Origin: Candidatus Bathyarchaeota archaeon
Lineage (GTDB): Archaea; Thermoproteota; Bathyarchaeia; Bathyarchaeales; Bathyarchaeaceae
Direction: 5' to 3'
Length of the DNA stretch: 13,093 nt
Assembly: GCA_026967815.1 (NCBI GenBank)
Contig: JAPUUO010000030.1
Coordinates: 1-13,093, forward strand
Part shown: positions 6,829 through 13,093 of the stretch, one piece after another
Layout: the number at the start of each line of letters is the position of its first letter
Position numbering within the stretch: position 1 is the first letter of the stretch
Notes under the pieces: model-generated
The model's input: the letters and a program-made list of their open reading frames with translations, nothing else
What the model was told of the DNA's origin: nothing
The model's database searches: none
Made by a program: the position numbers and the translations under genes

Positions 6829-7108
6829 AATGGGAATGCCCTCACACTTGCCGACACAAACATTCGTACAATAGCTTCAGACAGCGGAGTTAATCTCTGG
6901 TTTTGTATAACTATCTTCCCATGATCATTCTAGCATTTTTGATGGGGCGCACGCGGATAGGTGCATGAATAGTAAGTGATGATCCTTTCAAATTGAAATG
7001 CGCGCAACACGGTTTGAGACAATAACCTCATTAGAACAATGAAAAATTACTTCTCAGACTTGTCTCACAAAGGAGGAAAGAAAATTATTACGAAAAAGTT
7101 TTGATAGC
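6829..7108. other. Non-coding convergent region downstream of the PhoU-type gene
   Basis: 280 bases between the plus-strand regulator and the minus-strand small membrane peptide. No ORF with a ribosome site is convincing: a 21-codon ATG frame at 7039 lacks one. T-rich bits near 6932-6938 could terminate the PhoU transcript. One 8-bp inverted repeat is listed separately. I see no tRNA or other RNA gene. Confidence 0.5.
7015..7067. repeat. 8-bp inverted repeat TGAGACAA ... TTGTCTCA
   Basis: Arms at 7015-7022 and 7060-7067 are perfectly complementary with a 37-base AT-rich spacer. It lies between converging transcripts and could form a weak terminator-like hairpin. The spacer is long and no T-tract follows, so its function is doubtful. 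Confidence 0.25.
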
Positions 7109-7207
7109 CTAAGTCTCAGGAATTCTCATCTCCCATTTCTTTCTGATGAAGACAAAGATTACTACTGCAACGACAACGATAGCGATAAGGAGGTGTGACG
7201 TTTTCAT
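7109..7207 (-). CDS. Small single-span membrane peptide (32 residues)
   Basis: Unrecognised short gene downstream of dnaG on the same strand. It starts at ATG 7207 with AAGGAGGTG at 7213-7221 at ideal spacing and ends at TAG 7111-7109. The peptide begins MKTSH, has one hydrophobic span at ~6-21 (LLIAIVVVAVVIFVFI), then RKKW and a short polar tail ending RIPET. The positive cluster after the span predicts a cytoplasmic C-terminus. Hydrophobic span, flanking charges and a strong ribosome site together are unlikely by chance. It begins 56 bases after dnaG ends and has its own TATA-like sequence, so it need not depend on the dnaG transcript. No function can be assigned; a role in DNA replication is not implied. 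Confidence 0.6.
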   Translation of the reverse strand: MKTSHLLIAIVVVAVVIFVFIRKKWEMRIPET

Positions 7208-7221
7208 GTTTTCACCTCCTT
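7187..7221 (-). promoter_or_regulatory. Hairpin masking the ribosome binding site of the small membrane peptide
   Basis: On the minus strand AAGGAGGTG (7221-7213) is followed after 17 bases by its exact complement CACCTCCTT (7195-7187). The start codon lies in the loop, and the complementary arm is codons 5-8 of the peptide. In RNA this would be a 9-bp stem hiding the ribosome site. The pairing is seen; a control function is inference. Confidence 0.5.
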
Positions 7222-7234
7222 CTGATGTCTAACC

Positions 7235-7250
7235 TGCGCGCGCATTTAAA
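7235..7250 (-). promoter_or_regulatory. TATA-like box and adjoining GC palindrome upstream of the small peptide
   Basis: The minus strand reads TTTAAATG at 7250-7243. A start site about 26 bases on falls near 7221-7224, at the edge of the ribosome site. TGCGCGCGCA at 7235-7244, a perfect 10-bp palindrome of alternating purine/pyrimidine, overlaps its downstream edge and could be an operator or chance. Confidence 0.35.
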
Positions 7251-7262
7251 CAAATACTATTT

Positions 7263-8414
7263 TCAGCTGTTTATGTCCGTGAATGTCAATAGGTTGACGT
7301 TTAATGGTGGTTTGACTGCATTTGAAACACGAGCAGCTATAAGGTGTTTGATTTTCTTGTCATCCGCAATATCTACAAGTCTCTTAGTTATCACGCCGTC
7401 GAAGACTACAGTGTCTACACCGTCGATCTGTTGAAGTTTCTCGGCGAGTTCGCCTACTGAAAGCCTGTTGATCTGTTCTAATTTCCCATTGAAAAGCACT
7501 GCTTCTAATGTGCCATTCAATTCCTTTGCGGCTTTAACGATTTGCTTTGGAACAATTATTCTGCGTCGCTCTCTGGCTTTCCGTGGTTTGATCTTTTCAA
7601 TTGGCACTCTTCGTTGAAGTAGAGTCAGAACATCTTTTGAGGTTAGTTCTTCAACTTCTTTGCCAGAGGGTGCTCTAGCAACATATTTAAGGCGGGCAAC
7701 CTGCAACAGCTCTTTGAGGATGAGGTCGCCTCCGCGGTCTCCGTCCAAAAAGGCGGTGGCTTCTTTTTCTTTGCTTAGTTTTATGATAGTTTCAGGGATT
7801 TTGGCGCCTTCTAAGGCAATGACGTTTCCAATGCCACATTTCAGTAAGTTGATTACATCTGCTCTGCCTTCGACTATGATCATTTCTTTTGCGTCGTCGA
7901 TGCGTGGTCCTGCAGATAGCTTTTCTGGTCCATATTTTTCTACTTTTGGCGCCTTGAGAGTTTCAGAGACTTCTCGAAAGATTTCTTCAGTGCTTGGAAG
8001 ACTTCGTATGGTCCACTCATGAAGAATTTGCTTGGCTCTGTCGATTATAGTTCTTCGTCTCGCATCTCGTATGTCTTCTACTTTTTCTAAAACAACCTTT
8101 GAGTCGCATGGTCCCACTCTGTTTATGCTTTCTAGGCTGGCTGCGATAATGGCTGTTGAAACGCGGTCCAAGCTTGTTGGGATAGTAATTGATCCAGTGG
8201 TTTTATCTTGCTTCGATTGCAGTTCTATTTGTATTCTTCCTATTCGTCCTGATTTTTGAAGTTCACGCAGGTCAAGTTCTGAACCAAATAAGCCTTCGGT
8301 TTGACCGAAAACAGCGCCGATAACGTCTGGTTTTTCTACAACTCCCTCGACTTCGAATTTTGCGCAAATTACATATTTTACTGTAACCGTTTGTGATGAT
8401 CCCGTAAGTGTCAC
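7263..8414 (-). CDS. dnaG: Archaeal DnaG-type primase (TOPRIM)
   Basis: 383 residues. Archaeal DnaG is a TOPRIM primase homologue known both for primase activity and as a stable partner of the RNA exosome. The N-terminal region carries the family block VVEKPDVIGAVFGQTEG at 25-41 and the following LDLRELQKSGRIGRI. The TOPRIM domain has VEGRAD at 181-186 (catalytic Glu) and DGDRGGD at 224-230 (acidic metal residues), all intact. The length is near the family's lower range. The start GTG at 8414 lies inside GGAGGTG, so no separate ribosome site precedes it. A TATA-like box at 8443-8450 would begin transcription near 8421, giving an almost leaderless mRNA, which explains this. No later ATG/GTG/TTG precedes the conserved KYVICAKFEVEG. 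The gene lies 95 bp downstream of the TOPRIM gene and may have its own promoter. Confidence 0.95.
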   Translation of the reverse strand: MTLTGSSQTVTVKYVICAKFEVEGVVEKPDVIGAVFGQTEGLFGSELDLRELQKSGRIGRIQIELQSKQDKTTGSITIPTSLDRVSTAIIAASLESINRVGPCDSKVVLEKVEDIRDARRRTIIDRAKQILHEWTIRSLPSTEEIFREVSETLKAPKVEKYGPEKLSAGPRIDDAKEMIIVEGRADVINLLKCGIGNVIALEGAKIPETIIKLSKEKEATAFLDGDRGGDLILKELLQVARLKYVARAPSGKEVEELTSKDVLTLLQRRVPIEKIKPRKARERRRIIVPKQIVKAAKELNGTLEAVLFNGKLEQINRLSVGELAEKLQQIDGVDTVVFDGVITKRLVDIADDKKIKHLIAARVSNAVKPPLNVNLLTFTDINS

Positions 8415-8442
8415 CTCCGATGAAGCTGTTTAAAGGGTGAAA

Positions 8443-8450
8443 TCCTATAA
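8443..8450 (-). promoter_or_regulatory. TATA-like box for dnaG
   Basis: The minus strand reads TTATAGG here (8450-8444). Transcription about 26 bases on would begin near 8421, seven bases before the GTG at 8414, consistent with a nearly leaderless dnaG mRNA. Confidence 0.35.
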
Positions 8451-8475
8451 CGCAGTAAGCGTGACTTACCCGTTA
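8448..8475. repeat. Interrupted palindrome overlapping the dnaG promoter
   Basis: On the plus strand TAACG-ca-GTAAG-cgtga-CTTAC-c-CGTTA: two 5-bp complementary blocks on each side of a 5-base loop, with a 2/1 base bulge. It overlaps the dnaG TATA-like box and lies after the end of the TOPRIM gene. It could be an operator for dnaG or a hairpin in the 3' end of the tyrS transcript. Confidence 0.4.
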
Positions 8476-8509
8476 CGGCTTTAACGTGGGTTCCTGTTAT
8501 TATATTTTG

Positions 8510-8923
8510 CTAATTACCAATTCTTTTCCTTAGTGTTTCTAGGTAAGCCGGCAGGCCTTCAACATCCTTGATGTTACGTCCTGCTAAAGCGTGCAGTTTA
8601 TTCCAGAAGTTGATGTTAACCTTTATTCTCTTCTCTTCCAAGCTCTGTTTAAGGCGTTTTGCCCATTCTCTGCCCCGTCTGTCAAAATCCAAAAGAAGAA
8701 TAACTTGACTAATGTTTTGCTCCTCAATTTCCATGAGGATGTCGAGAAACGACTTTCCAGCGGTTTTAACTGAAATTATGTTGCCTTTAACTTTTAATTC
8801 CTTCAAAGCTTCTATGTCGTTTTGACCTTCAACGACAATTAAAGTGTCTTTAGCTGCCTCCATGACGAGTTGTTCCAAAAGTTGCAAAATCTTCTCAAAC
8901 CGATTTCTCAATTTGTCTGACAA
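8510..8923 (-). CDS. Small stand-alone TOPRIM-domain protein (archaeal RNase M5 / primase-like)
   Basis: 137 residues, essentially one TOPRIM domain: VVEGQNDIEAL at 30-40 carries the conserved Glu, and LLLDFDRRGRE at 76-86 the acidic pair. A helical lead (1-25) and a conserved-looking tail (AGRNIKDVEGLPAYLETL) flank it. TOPRIM domains bind metal and act in nucleotidyl transfer or phosphodiester cleavage; small archaeal versions resemble RNase M5 and are usually annotated only as TOPRIM proteins. The substrate is not known. The start is TTG at 8923 with AAGGT a few bases upstream, five bases after the tyrS stop, so it is cotranscribed with tyrS. An ATG at residue 21 exists but would leave only ten residues before the catalytic Glu. 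A role with DnaG, encoded next, is suggestive only. Confidence 0.85.
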   Translation of the reverse strand: MSDKLRNRFEKILQLLEQLVMEAAKDTLIVVEGQNDIEALKELKVKGNIISVKTAGKSFLDILMEIEEQNISQVILLLDFDRRGREWAKRLKQSLEEKRIKVNINFWNKLHALAGRNIKDVEGLPAYLETLRKRIGN

Positions 8924-8928
8924 GTTTC

Positions 8929-10017
8929 TTACCTTGTAACTTGGGCTCTCCTAAGTATTTCCAGTCCTTCTCTTGCTTCTTGATTCGTGGCAAAATATTT
9001 CCTGACAGGAGCCAAAATTCCTATCAGCTCTTCCGCCACACCACTTTTCAAGTCTGAAGGATGCAGTGTGCCTTCTCTGTAATTCTTAGCCAATTCTTCG
9101 AAACTGTTGAACTCGGTGGCACCGCCAAACTTGGCAGGCCTTTCTATGTGGAACGTTTCCATTTCCCTGAATATTATGTACTTGCAAATGTCGATTATTG
9201 GATTGAATTCGATTGCTTTTTTGGGGCAAAAGGCATTTGCAATTTTCCCTCTTATTTCTTCCGGCGAATCATAGATGAAAACGCAAGTTTGCGGTTGGCT
9301 TTTGGACATCTTAGCTGAAGCCAATGCCTCTTTTTCTTTCCCTTCTGGAATGGGCCAAATGGCAGGTCTTTCTAGTCCTTGCAGCAAGCGATGATGCACA
9401 CAAACAGGTTTCCAGAAGCCGAGTTTTTGACCTAGCTCCCTGGAGACAACATTTGCTTTTCTCTGGTCTATGCCCAACTGACATATCTTAACTTCAAGTT
9501 GGAATATGTCCGCTACCTGCATGGGAGTGTAAAGGAAATCAGAAACATAGTTGGCTTCAGTTTCTTTTCTGCCAGCGATTTCGAGAGTGCGTCTCGCTCG
9601 AGCTATTGTCAAATTTCTTGCAACTGAAACTGCTTTTGCCCAATAGCCTAGATCGTCATACAGCTGGTCAGAATAGATGAATTCCACCTTATCTTCTGGC
9701 ACTCCAAGGGCTATCCAAGAATGCTTAAAGAGGTCTGCTGCCTTCTTTATTAGCGCTAAGTCGCCGCCGAGTTTGTTGTTTATCCATGCGTGCCACGTTG
9801 ACAGATAAGCTTTGAAACGTATTCCAGCCTCAATAAGGTCCTTCATCTTGTAAGCACAGATTACACCCGTTCCTAAATGCACGAGTCCCGATGGCTCCCA
9901 ACCATTGTAGGCAATTGGATGTTCCTCTACTTCAAGAAGCTGCCGCAAATCGTTGGGTGTCAAAACCTCCTCAGTTGGCGGTCTATTGATCAAAGCAATC
10001 TTTGTTTCAATGTCCAT
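8929..10017 (-). CDS. tyrS: Tyrosyl-tRNA synthetase, archaeal type
   Basis: 362 residues, class I synthetase that charges tRNA-Tyr in the cytoplasm. The tyrosine pocket and HIGH-like motif lie at 37-51 (AYNGWEPSGLVHLGT), and KMSKS at 236-240 is intact. YTPMQVADIF at 163-172 and GIDQRKANV at 182-190 form the family's amino-acid binding blocks. The length suits archaeal/eukaryotic TyrRS and it lacks the bacterial S4 tail. ATG at 10017 is preceded by GGAGGA about 14 bases upstream. A TATA-like box at 10067-10074 gives a short leader, so the unit tyrS-TOPRIM probably begins here. Nothing is degenerate. Confidence 0.96.
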   Translation of the reverse strand: MDIETKIALINRPPTEEVLTPNDLRQLLEVEEHPIAYNGWEPSGLVHLGTGVICAYKMKDLIEAGIRFKAYLSTWHAWINNKLGGDLALIKKAADLFKHSWIALGVPEDKVEFIYSDQLYDDLGYWAKAVSVARNLTIARARRTLEIAGRKETEANYVSDFLYTPMQVADIFQLEVKICQLGIDQRKANVVSRELGQKLGFWKPVCVHHRLLQGLERPAIWPIPEGKEKEALASAKMSKSQPQTCVFIYDSPEEIRGKIANAFCPKKAIEFNPIIDICKYIIFREMETFHIERPAKFGGATEFNSFEELAKNYREGTLHPSDLKSGVAEELIGILAPVRKYFATNQEAREGLEILRRAQVTR

Positions 10018-10066
10018 GCTTGTTTTGTTCCTCCAGACAATTGGTAATGTTCGCTAACGACAAACT

Positions 10067-10074
10067 TAAAAGTG
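10067..10074 (-). promoter_or_regulatory. TATA-like box for the tyrS-TOPRIM unit
   Basis: The minus strand reads CTTTTAAG. A start near 10042 would leave about 25 bases of leader containing GGAGGA before ATG 10017. Confidence 0.45.
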
Positions 10075-10193
10075 TTTATCGCGGGCGTTGTTACCCACGA
10101 AACTAACACACAACTTCACAGTTGGAGCATGTCGCTCCTCTCTGTTGAGCTCTCTCTGACGTGGGATTTCAAGGCGCCCGCGCCCACTGTGTC

Positions 10194-10328
10194 TCATGTC
10201 TGGGTAAACCCTTCTTCATCGGCAAGTGAAGACTCACCTTTCTCGGTTGAGTCCGTCTGCATGAGCCCGTTTTGGGTTCCAGTGGGATGCTCCACAAAAG
10301 TCATCGCTAACACTAACAAAATGGACAC
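10194..10328 (-). other. Doubtful small ORF with signal-peptide-like start and in-frame TGA
   Basis: From GTG at 10328 a 44-residue frame begins MSILLVLAMTFV, like a short signal peptide, followed by a polar Ser/Thr/Glu-rich stretch ending GFTQT. It stops at TGA 10196-10194, and the same frame continues a further 25 codons to TGA 10118-10116. The start has only AGGA about 15 bases away and lacks an N-terminal basic residue. It could be a decayed secreted-protein gene or chance. No family is recognised. Confidence 0.2.
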
Positions 10329-10345
10329 AGCAAAATAAGAGTTTC

Positions 10346-11368
10346 CTATTGTTTGGGAAAATTGTCCAGCGTCGTTAGAGTCTTTTCAAAGCTTCTTAGC
10401 TCGAAAACTGGCCTATATCCAATCTTCTGATAAAATCTTAGCGCTGGATGATTCGTTTTCGGTGTTCCTACATAGGAGTATCTGCATCCGTATTTCTTAA
10501 AGCAACTATGTATCTCGTTTATTAGAGCATAGGCAATTCCTTTTCTGCGAAATTCTGGAAAAACGCCAATACTGGCAACTACGCCATGTGCTGGTCGATA
10601 TTTCTCCTTCGGCACAAACCCAATCACGAAACCCACAACTTCTTTTTCAAGCAATGCAACTTTCCAGCACTCTGGAGGAGAAAACCCGAAATTTCCCCTC
10701 TTTATAGCCTGAAGCACTTTTATGTTCTTTTCACGTCTGGACACGTTTGGATCAAAACCATGGATGGCTCTGTCTTCAGCAGTAGACGCATAGGCTTTCA
10801 TGGTGAAGTCTACAAATTCCTCCAAAGACACTTCATCGCGGTTGACGAGATGGAGATTCTTGACTTTAGAAGGAAACATTTCGGTTTTGAATAGGTCCGC
10901 TAATAACATTACACCCTCAGGTCCTTTCTGCTTAAAACCGCATTTCTCGTAAAGAATTATGTGCCAGTTTCCGGTTTCTGGCTTGTCAGATGGGTACCTC
11001 AGCAGACACTTGACTTTAAGCACATTGTTTGCTCTCAACCATGAAAACGCCTTTTGGATAAGGGCTGCATCCACTTCGGTGTTTCTGAATTTAACGGGAA
11101 CGGCTGGTTCCCATCTTCCAAGTGTGCCGATATTTTCTTTAATTTTCACCCTTAAGACGCCGAAAATTTCCTTTGCATCTTTAGACGTTGCTACAAGATA
11201 GAGGTTATCCAACTCAGCGAATTCTTTTGTGATCTCCTCAATCATCTCGTTTCGAGTATAATGGAAAAGTATGTGTTCTTTGAACCAATGCGTATCAATC
11301 ATGGCTTGAGTCCAGTATTTCAGAAACTTTTCTATAGACTGAACCTGTTTTATATCATACTCAGGCAT
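10346..11368 (-). CDS. Two-domain GNAT-family N-acetyltransferase
   Basis: 340 residues. The C-terminal GNAT domain (~172-330) is intact: strand VALLEKEVVGFVIGFV at 237-252, then the acetyl-CoA loop IGVFPEFRRKGIAYALINE at 267-285 with the R-R-K-G-I-A pattern, and HPALRFYQKIGYRPVFE at 307-323. The N-terminal half (~1-165) looks like a second, degenerate GNAT: NWHIILYEKCGFKQKG at 134-149 resembles the family's final FYEKxGF block, but no clear R/QxxGxG/A loop is seen. Such proteins transfer acetyl groups to an amine; the substrate cannot be told. The gene is divergent from the short GNAT-like gene across 257 bp. A TATA-like TTTAATA near 11393-11399 could drive it. ATG at 11368 opens the frame; only a weak AGGA precedes it. 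Confidence 0.85.
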   Translation of the reverse strand: MPEYDIKQVQSIEKFLKYWTQAMIDTHWFKEHILFHYTRNEMIEEITKEFAELDNLYLVATSKDAKEIFGVLRVKIKENIGTLGRWEPAVPVKFRNTEVDAALIQKAFSWLRANNVLKVKCLLRYPSDKPETGNWHIILYEKCGFKQKGPEGVMLLADLFKTEMFPSKVKNLHLVNRDEVSLEEFVDFTMKAYASTAEDRAIHGFDPNVSRREKNIKVLQAIKRGNFGFSPPECWKVALLEKEVVGFVIGFVPKEKYRPAHGVVASIGVFPEFRRKGIAYALINEIHSCFKKYGCRYSYVGTPKTNHPALRFYQKIGYRPVFELRSFEKTLTTLDNFPKQ

Positions 11369-11470
11369 GACAGCGCTGTTTCCTGCAGTTTTTCCTTTCT
11401 ATTAAAGGACTAAATCGTTTCCAGATGTTAATTAGGGCACGCGAATATTTTAGGTTAAGTGATTTCCGTC

Positions 11471-11540
11471 AAGTTTTTAAATTCCAACAGAAAATTGTTT
11501 AATGCCTTTATAGAGGCGATCAAAGTGAAATTCTTATAGT
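11471..11540 (+). promoter_or_regulatory. Promoter candidates for the short GNAT-like gene in the divergent spacer
   Basis: The 257-bp spacer 11369-11625 is AT-rich and holds several plus-strand TATA-like strings: TTTTTAAAT near 11474-11482, TTTATAG at 11507-11513 and CTTATAG at 11533-11539. Any would leave a leader of tens of bases before ATG 11626. Which is used cannot be decided. No RNA gene is seen in the spacer. Confidence 0.3.
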
Positions 11541-11625
11541 CACGTAGTGGCGGTTCAAGCTTACCCGCAGTAACTTAAGAGCTTCTTTCTAAGCCCGAGT
11601 CTAAATTCTGAGGAGGTGATGTTTA

Positions 11626-11985
11626 ATGCTCAAGATTCGTAACATGGGAGTGGAAGATGCAGAAACGGTGGCGAAGATGGTGGCTCTGGATCATGACGCT
11701 GATCCTGCGAAAGGCTACAAAGAAGCCAGAAAGCACACGCTGGACCATCTAAAAATTGTGCCTCAACATTGCTATATCGTAGACGACGATAAACAGATTA
11801 TTGCCGCCATGGTTCTGCATCCCCAAGATAAAGTCTTTGAAATCGAAGATTTTCATGTGAAAGAAATCCAGCGAAACAAGCAGGCTTTAGCTTTACTCAA
11901 AGCAAGACTTCTAGAATACTTGGAAAATGTTCAAACAGAGGTCTTATGCTGTCCCTATGCCCTAATGAGGTTAATTGCCAATTGA
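11626..11985 (+). CDS. Short GNAT-like protein with a degenerate acetyl-CoA loop
   Basis: 119 residues from ATG 11626, preceded by a strong GAGGAGGTGAT. The layout follows the first part of a GNAT fold: an N-terminal strand and helix (MLKIRNMGVEDAETVAKMV), helix ARKHTLDHL, strand HCYIVDDD, strand IIAAMVLHP at 58-66, then the strand EIEDFHVKE and a helix. The place of the R/QxxGxG/A loop reads QRNKQALALL at 82-91, lacking the glycines that hold acetyl-CoA pyrophosphate. The final ~15 residues end soon after, so the usual last strand and FYxKxGF block are short or missing. It may be a non-catalytic GNAT or a compact family I do not recognise. Its stop lies 2 bp from the stop of pheT on the other strand, so the two mRNAs must overlap. 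Confidence 0.7.
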   Translation: MLKIRNMGVEDAETVAKMVALDHDADPAKGYKEARKHTLDHLKIVPQHCYIVDDDKQIIAAMVLHPQDKVFEIEDFHVKEIQRNKQALALLKARLLEYLENVQTEVLCCPYALMRLIAN

Positions 11986-11987
11986 CA

Positions 11988-13093
11988 CTAGACTTCGATT
12001 TCTTCGATGTCTGTCTCAAAGGCGCTCGTCGGATTTTCTAGTTCAAAGTTGTTTAGCACTTCGGGGTGGATCTCACCTAACACACCTATCTCCTTGCGTT
12101 TCAGATGGACAGTCGCGGTTCTGCCATCCATGAAACTTGGGTGCCTTGTTGGTTTGATTTGCCAACGCTTTAACTCTAAGTTGTGTAATAATGCTTCGAC
12201 AGTGGATTTTATTTCTGTGAAATTTGCAGTTGCGTGCGACGAGACCCCAGCCACGTGCAGTCGTCTTTCGCAGCGTGTCTTCACTCGCTGATTTATTCGT
12301 CCAACGTCTGAGACTTCGAAAAGGCGTTGTGGGAAGCTTTCGTGTCTGTTGTTCATGAGGTTTTTCATCAGAATTGGGAGCAGACTTTCTCTCAGAATCG
12401 TGTATTCGGCTGAGACAGGATTTGCAAGTGTTATTATAGTATCAGGAATGAGTGGTAATGCTCGCATCTTTTCGTAATGAACGACTTCGTTCGTCAAAGT
12501 GAAATTCATGACTTCGGTGAAGCCTAAACCCGTCATAATTTGCCTTACAACGTTTGCAGTTTTCTGCGTTGGATGTTGCTCTCCAATAGTCAGGGTCTTA
12601 GGTATGGAAGGCTTAAGCTTGTAATATCCGTAGCCAATGGCCACTTCTTCAACCAAATCCGCTTCATGTAGCACGTCGATTCGATAGGCTGGAATAGCTA
12701 CTTCCACAATGCCGTTTCTCAGTGTTTTGGCGTCTAGCCTGCACTTCGCTAGGCTCTCAACAACCTGAGCCTGTGAGAGTTTGAGTCCCAACAATTCGTT
12801 GGCATAGCTTGTTCTGAGGTTCATTTTCTGAGGGGTCAAATTGGGCGAAATAACTGTACGGTTGGGATATTTCACAAGCACTTTTTCTATTGTGCCACCC
12901 ATGTCTGCCAGTGTTGTGGTCAAAACGTTCAGGCTTCTTTCAACGGCCATGTAATCGGTTCCTGTAACGTCTAGGAACAAGTTGGTTGTTTTGTAGGTGA
13001 CTCGAGTCAGCTCGCCGTTGATGATGGGCGGCATAGAAAGAACTTGGCCATCTTTGTCAGTCAGTAATGGATATCTCGGCGCCCAATCGACTA
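11988..13093 (-). CDS. pheT: Phenylalanyl-tRNA synthetase beta subunit, C-terminal part (5' end off the window)
   Basis: The frame is open from the right edge to TAG at 11990-11988, giving 367 visible residues; the ATG at 13034 is internal, since conserved PheT sequence (YPLL, DKDGQVLS) precedes it. MPPIINGE marks the end of the B3/B4 region. The B5 domain follows (MNLRTSYANELLGLKLSQ through AIPAYRIDVLHEADLVEEVAIGYGY). The catalytic-like class II fold comes next (TGLGFTEVMNFTLTN, LANPVSAEYTILRESLLP, PQRLFEVSDVG, ending near LGEIHPEVLNNFELENP). There is no C-terminal anticodon-binding (FDX-ACB) domain, as usual for archaeal PheT. PheS, which holds the active site, would be expected upstream, off the window. 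Convergent with the short GNAT-like gene. Confidence 0.95.
   Translation of the reverse strand, partial: VDWAPRYPLLTDKDGQVLSMPPIINGELTRVTYKTTNLFLDVTGTDYMAVERSLNVLTTTLADMGGTIEKVLVKYPNRTVISPNLTPQKMNLRTSYANELLGLKLSQAQVVESLAKCRLDAKTLRNGIVEVAIPAYRIDVLHEADLVEEVAIGYGYYKLKPSIPKTLTIGEQHPTQKTANVVRQIMTGLGFTEVMNFTLTNEVVHYEKMRALPLIPDTIITLANPVSAEYTILRESLLPILMKNLMNNRHESFPQRLFEVSDVGRINQRVKTRCERRLHVAGVSSHATANFTEIKSTVEALLHNLELKRWQIKPTRHPSFMDGRTATVHLKRKEIGVLGEIHPEVLNNFELENPTSAFETDIEEIEV

Larger units (their letters stand above)
10018..10345. other. Intergenic stretch between tyrS and the GNAT gene
   Basis: 328 bases. It holds the tyrS promoter at its left end, a GC-rich stem-like segment near 10161-10187 (GTGGG ... 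CCCAC), and the doubtful minus-strand small ORF listed separately. I looked for tRNA, SRP RNA and RNase P motifs and found none. Confidence 0.5.

Noticed and set aside
6829..6950. Possible frameshifted continuation of the PhoU-type gene (a shifted frame reads NIRTIASDSGVNLWF)
   Set aside because: The protein already has normal family length and its second-repeat motif; the resemblance to RIADNGASIA is too weak.
6974..7022. C-box-like GTGATGA suggesting a C/D box RNA
   Set aside because: No D box (CTGA) at a suitable distance and no flanking terminal stem.
7195..7434. Plus-strand frame starting in the 7187-7221 palindrome
   Set aside because: Its ribosome site exists only because the inverted repeat is symmetric, and the frame runs antisense through the end of dnaG.
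10072..10338. Plus-strand 88-codon frame from GTG at 10072
   Set aside because: No ribosome site, odd Ser/Val/Trp-rich composition, no recognisable domain, and it begins at the tyrS promoter on the other strand.
11541..11575. GGTTCAAGC resembling a tRNA T-loop
   Set aside because: No matching acceptor, D-arm or anticodon arm around it on either strand.

Overview
This window reads as part of an archaeal chromosome, most likely from an uncultured Thermoproteota/Bathyarchaeia-type lineage. The evidence is an archaeal DnaG-type primase, a short archaeal tyrosyl-tRNA synthetase, an archaeal PheT, an AbrB-PhoU regulator, TATA-like boxes followed by short leaders, and GGAGG ribosome binding sites with frequent GTG/TTG starts. 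The lineage name is inference; the domain call is firm. I see no rRNA, tRNA, CRISPR array or insertion sequence.

Left third (1-4389, minus strand): a tightly packed redox operon. In transcription order it holds a GltD-like FAD/NAD(P) oxidoreductase with extra ferredoxin domains, an MvhD-like electron-transfer protein fused to a winged-helix-like C-terminus (4-bp overlap), and a large HdrA-like flavoprotein (stop and start codons abut) that runs off the left edge. Together they look like a soluble complex moving electrons between NAD(P)H, Fe-S carriers and an Hdr-type acceptor, with MvhD bridging GltD and HdrA. The HdrA gene is permuted or tandem: an HdrA core comes first, then the domain normally at the HdrA N-terminus, then a second FAD fold.

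Centre-left (4438-6828): directly upstream of the redox genes lie two tandem paralogous genes, each fusing a ribbon-helix-helix DNA-binding domain to a GcvH-like (glycine cleavage H / lipoyl carrier) fold. In both, the lysine that would carry lipoate is replaced (Met in one, Trp in the other). They look like regulators built from a dead lipoyl carrier domain. This is the most novel item in the window. They are divergent from an AbrB-PhoU phosphate-type regulator. The shared 110-bp promoter region holds two inverted repeats, and a near copy of one recurs just upstream of the redox operon, suggesting one operator family.

Centre-right (6829-10345): a non-coding stretch, then a minus-strand group of tyrS, a small TOPRIM protein, dnaG and a previously uncalled 32-residue single-span membrane peptide whose ribosome binding site is masked by a perfect 9-bp hairpin. 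A promoter-like TATA precedes tyrS, dnaG and the small peptide individually. Between tyrS and the next gene is a 328-bp stretch with only a doubtful small secreted-type ORF interrupted by an in-frame TGA.

Right third (10346-13093): a two-domain GNAT acetyltransferase (minus), a divergently transcribed short GNAT-like protein whose acetyl-CoA loop looks degenerate, and the C-terminal part of pheT (minus, 5' end off the right edge), convergent with only 2 bp between stop codons.
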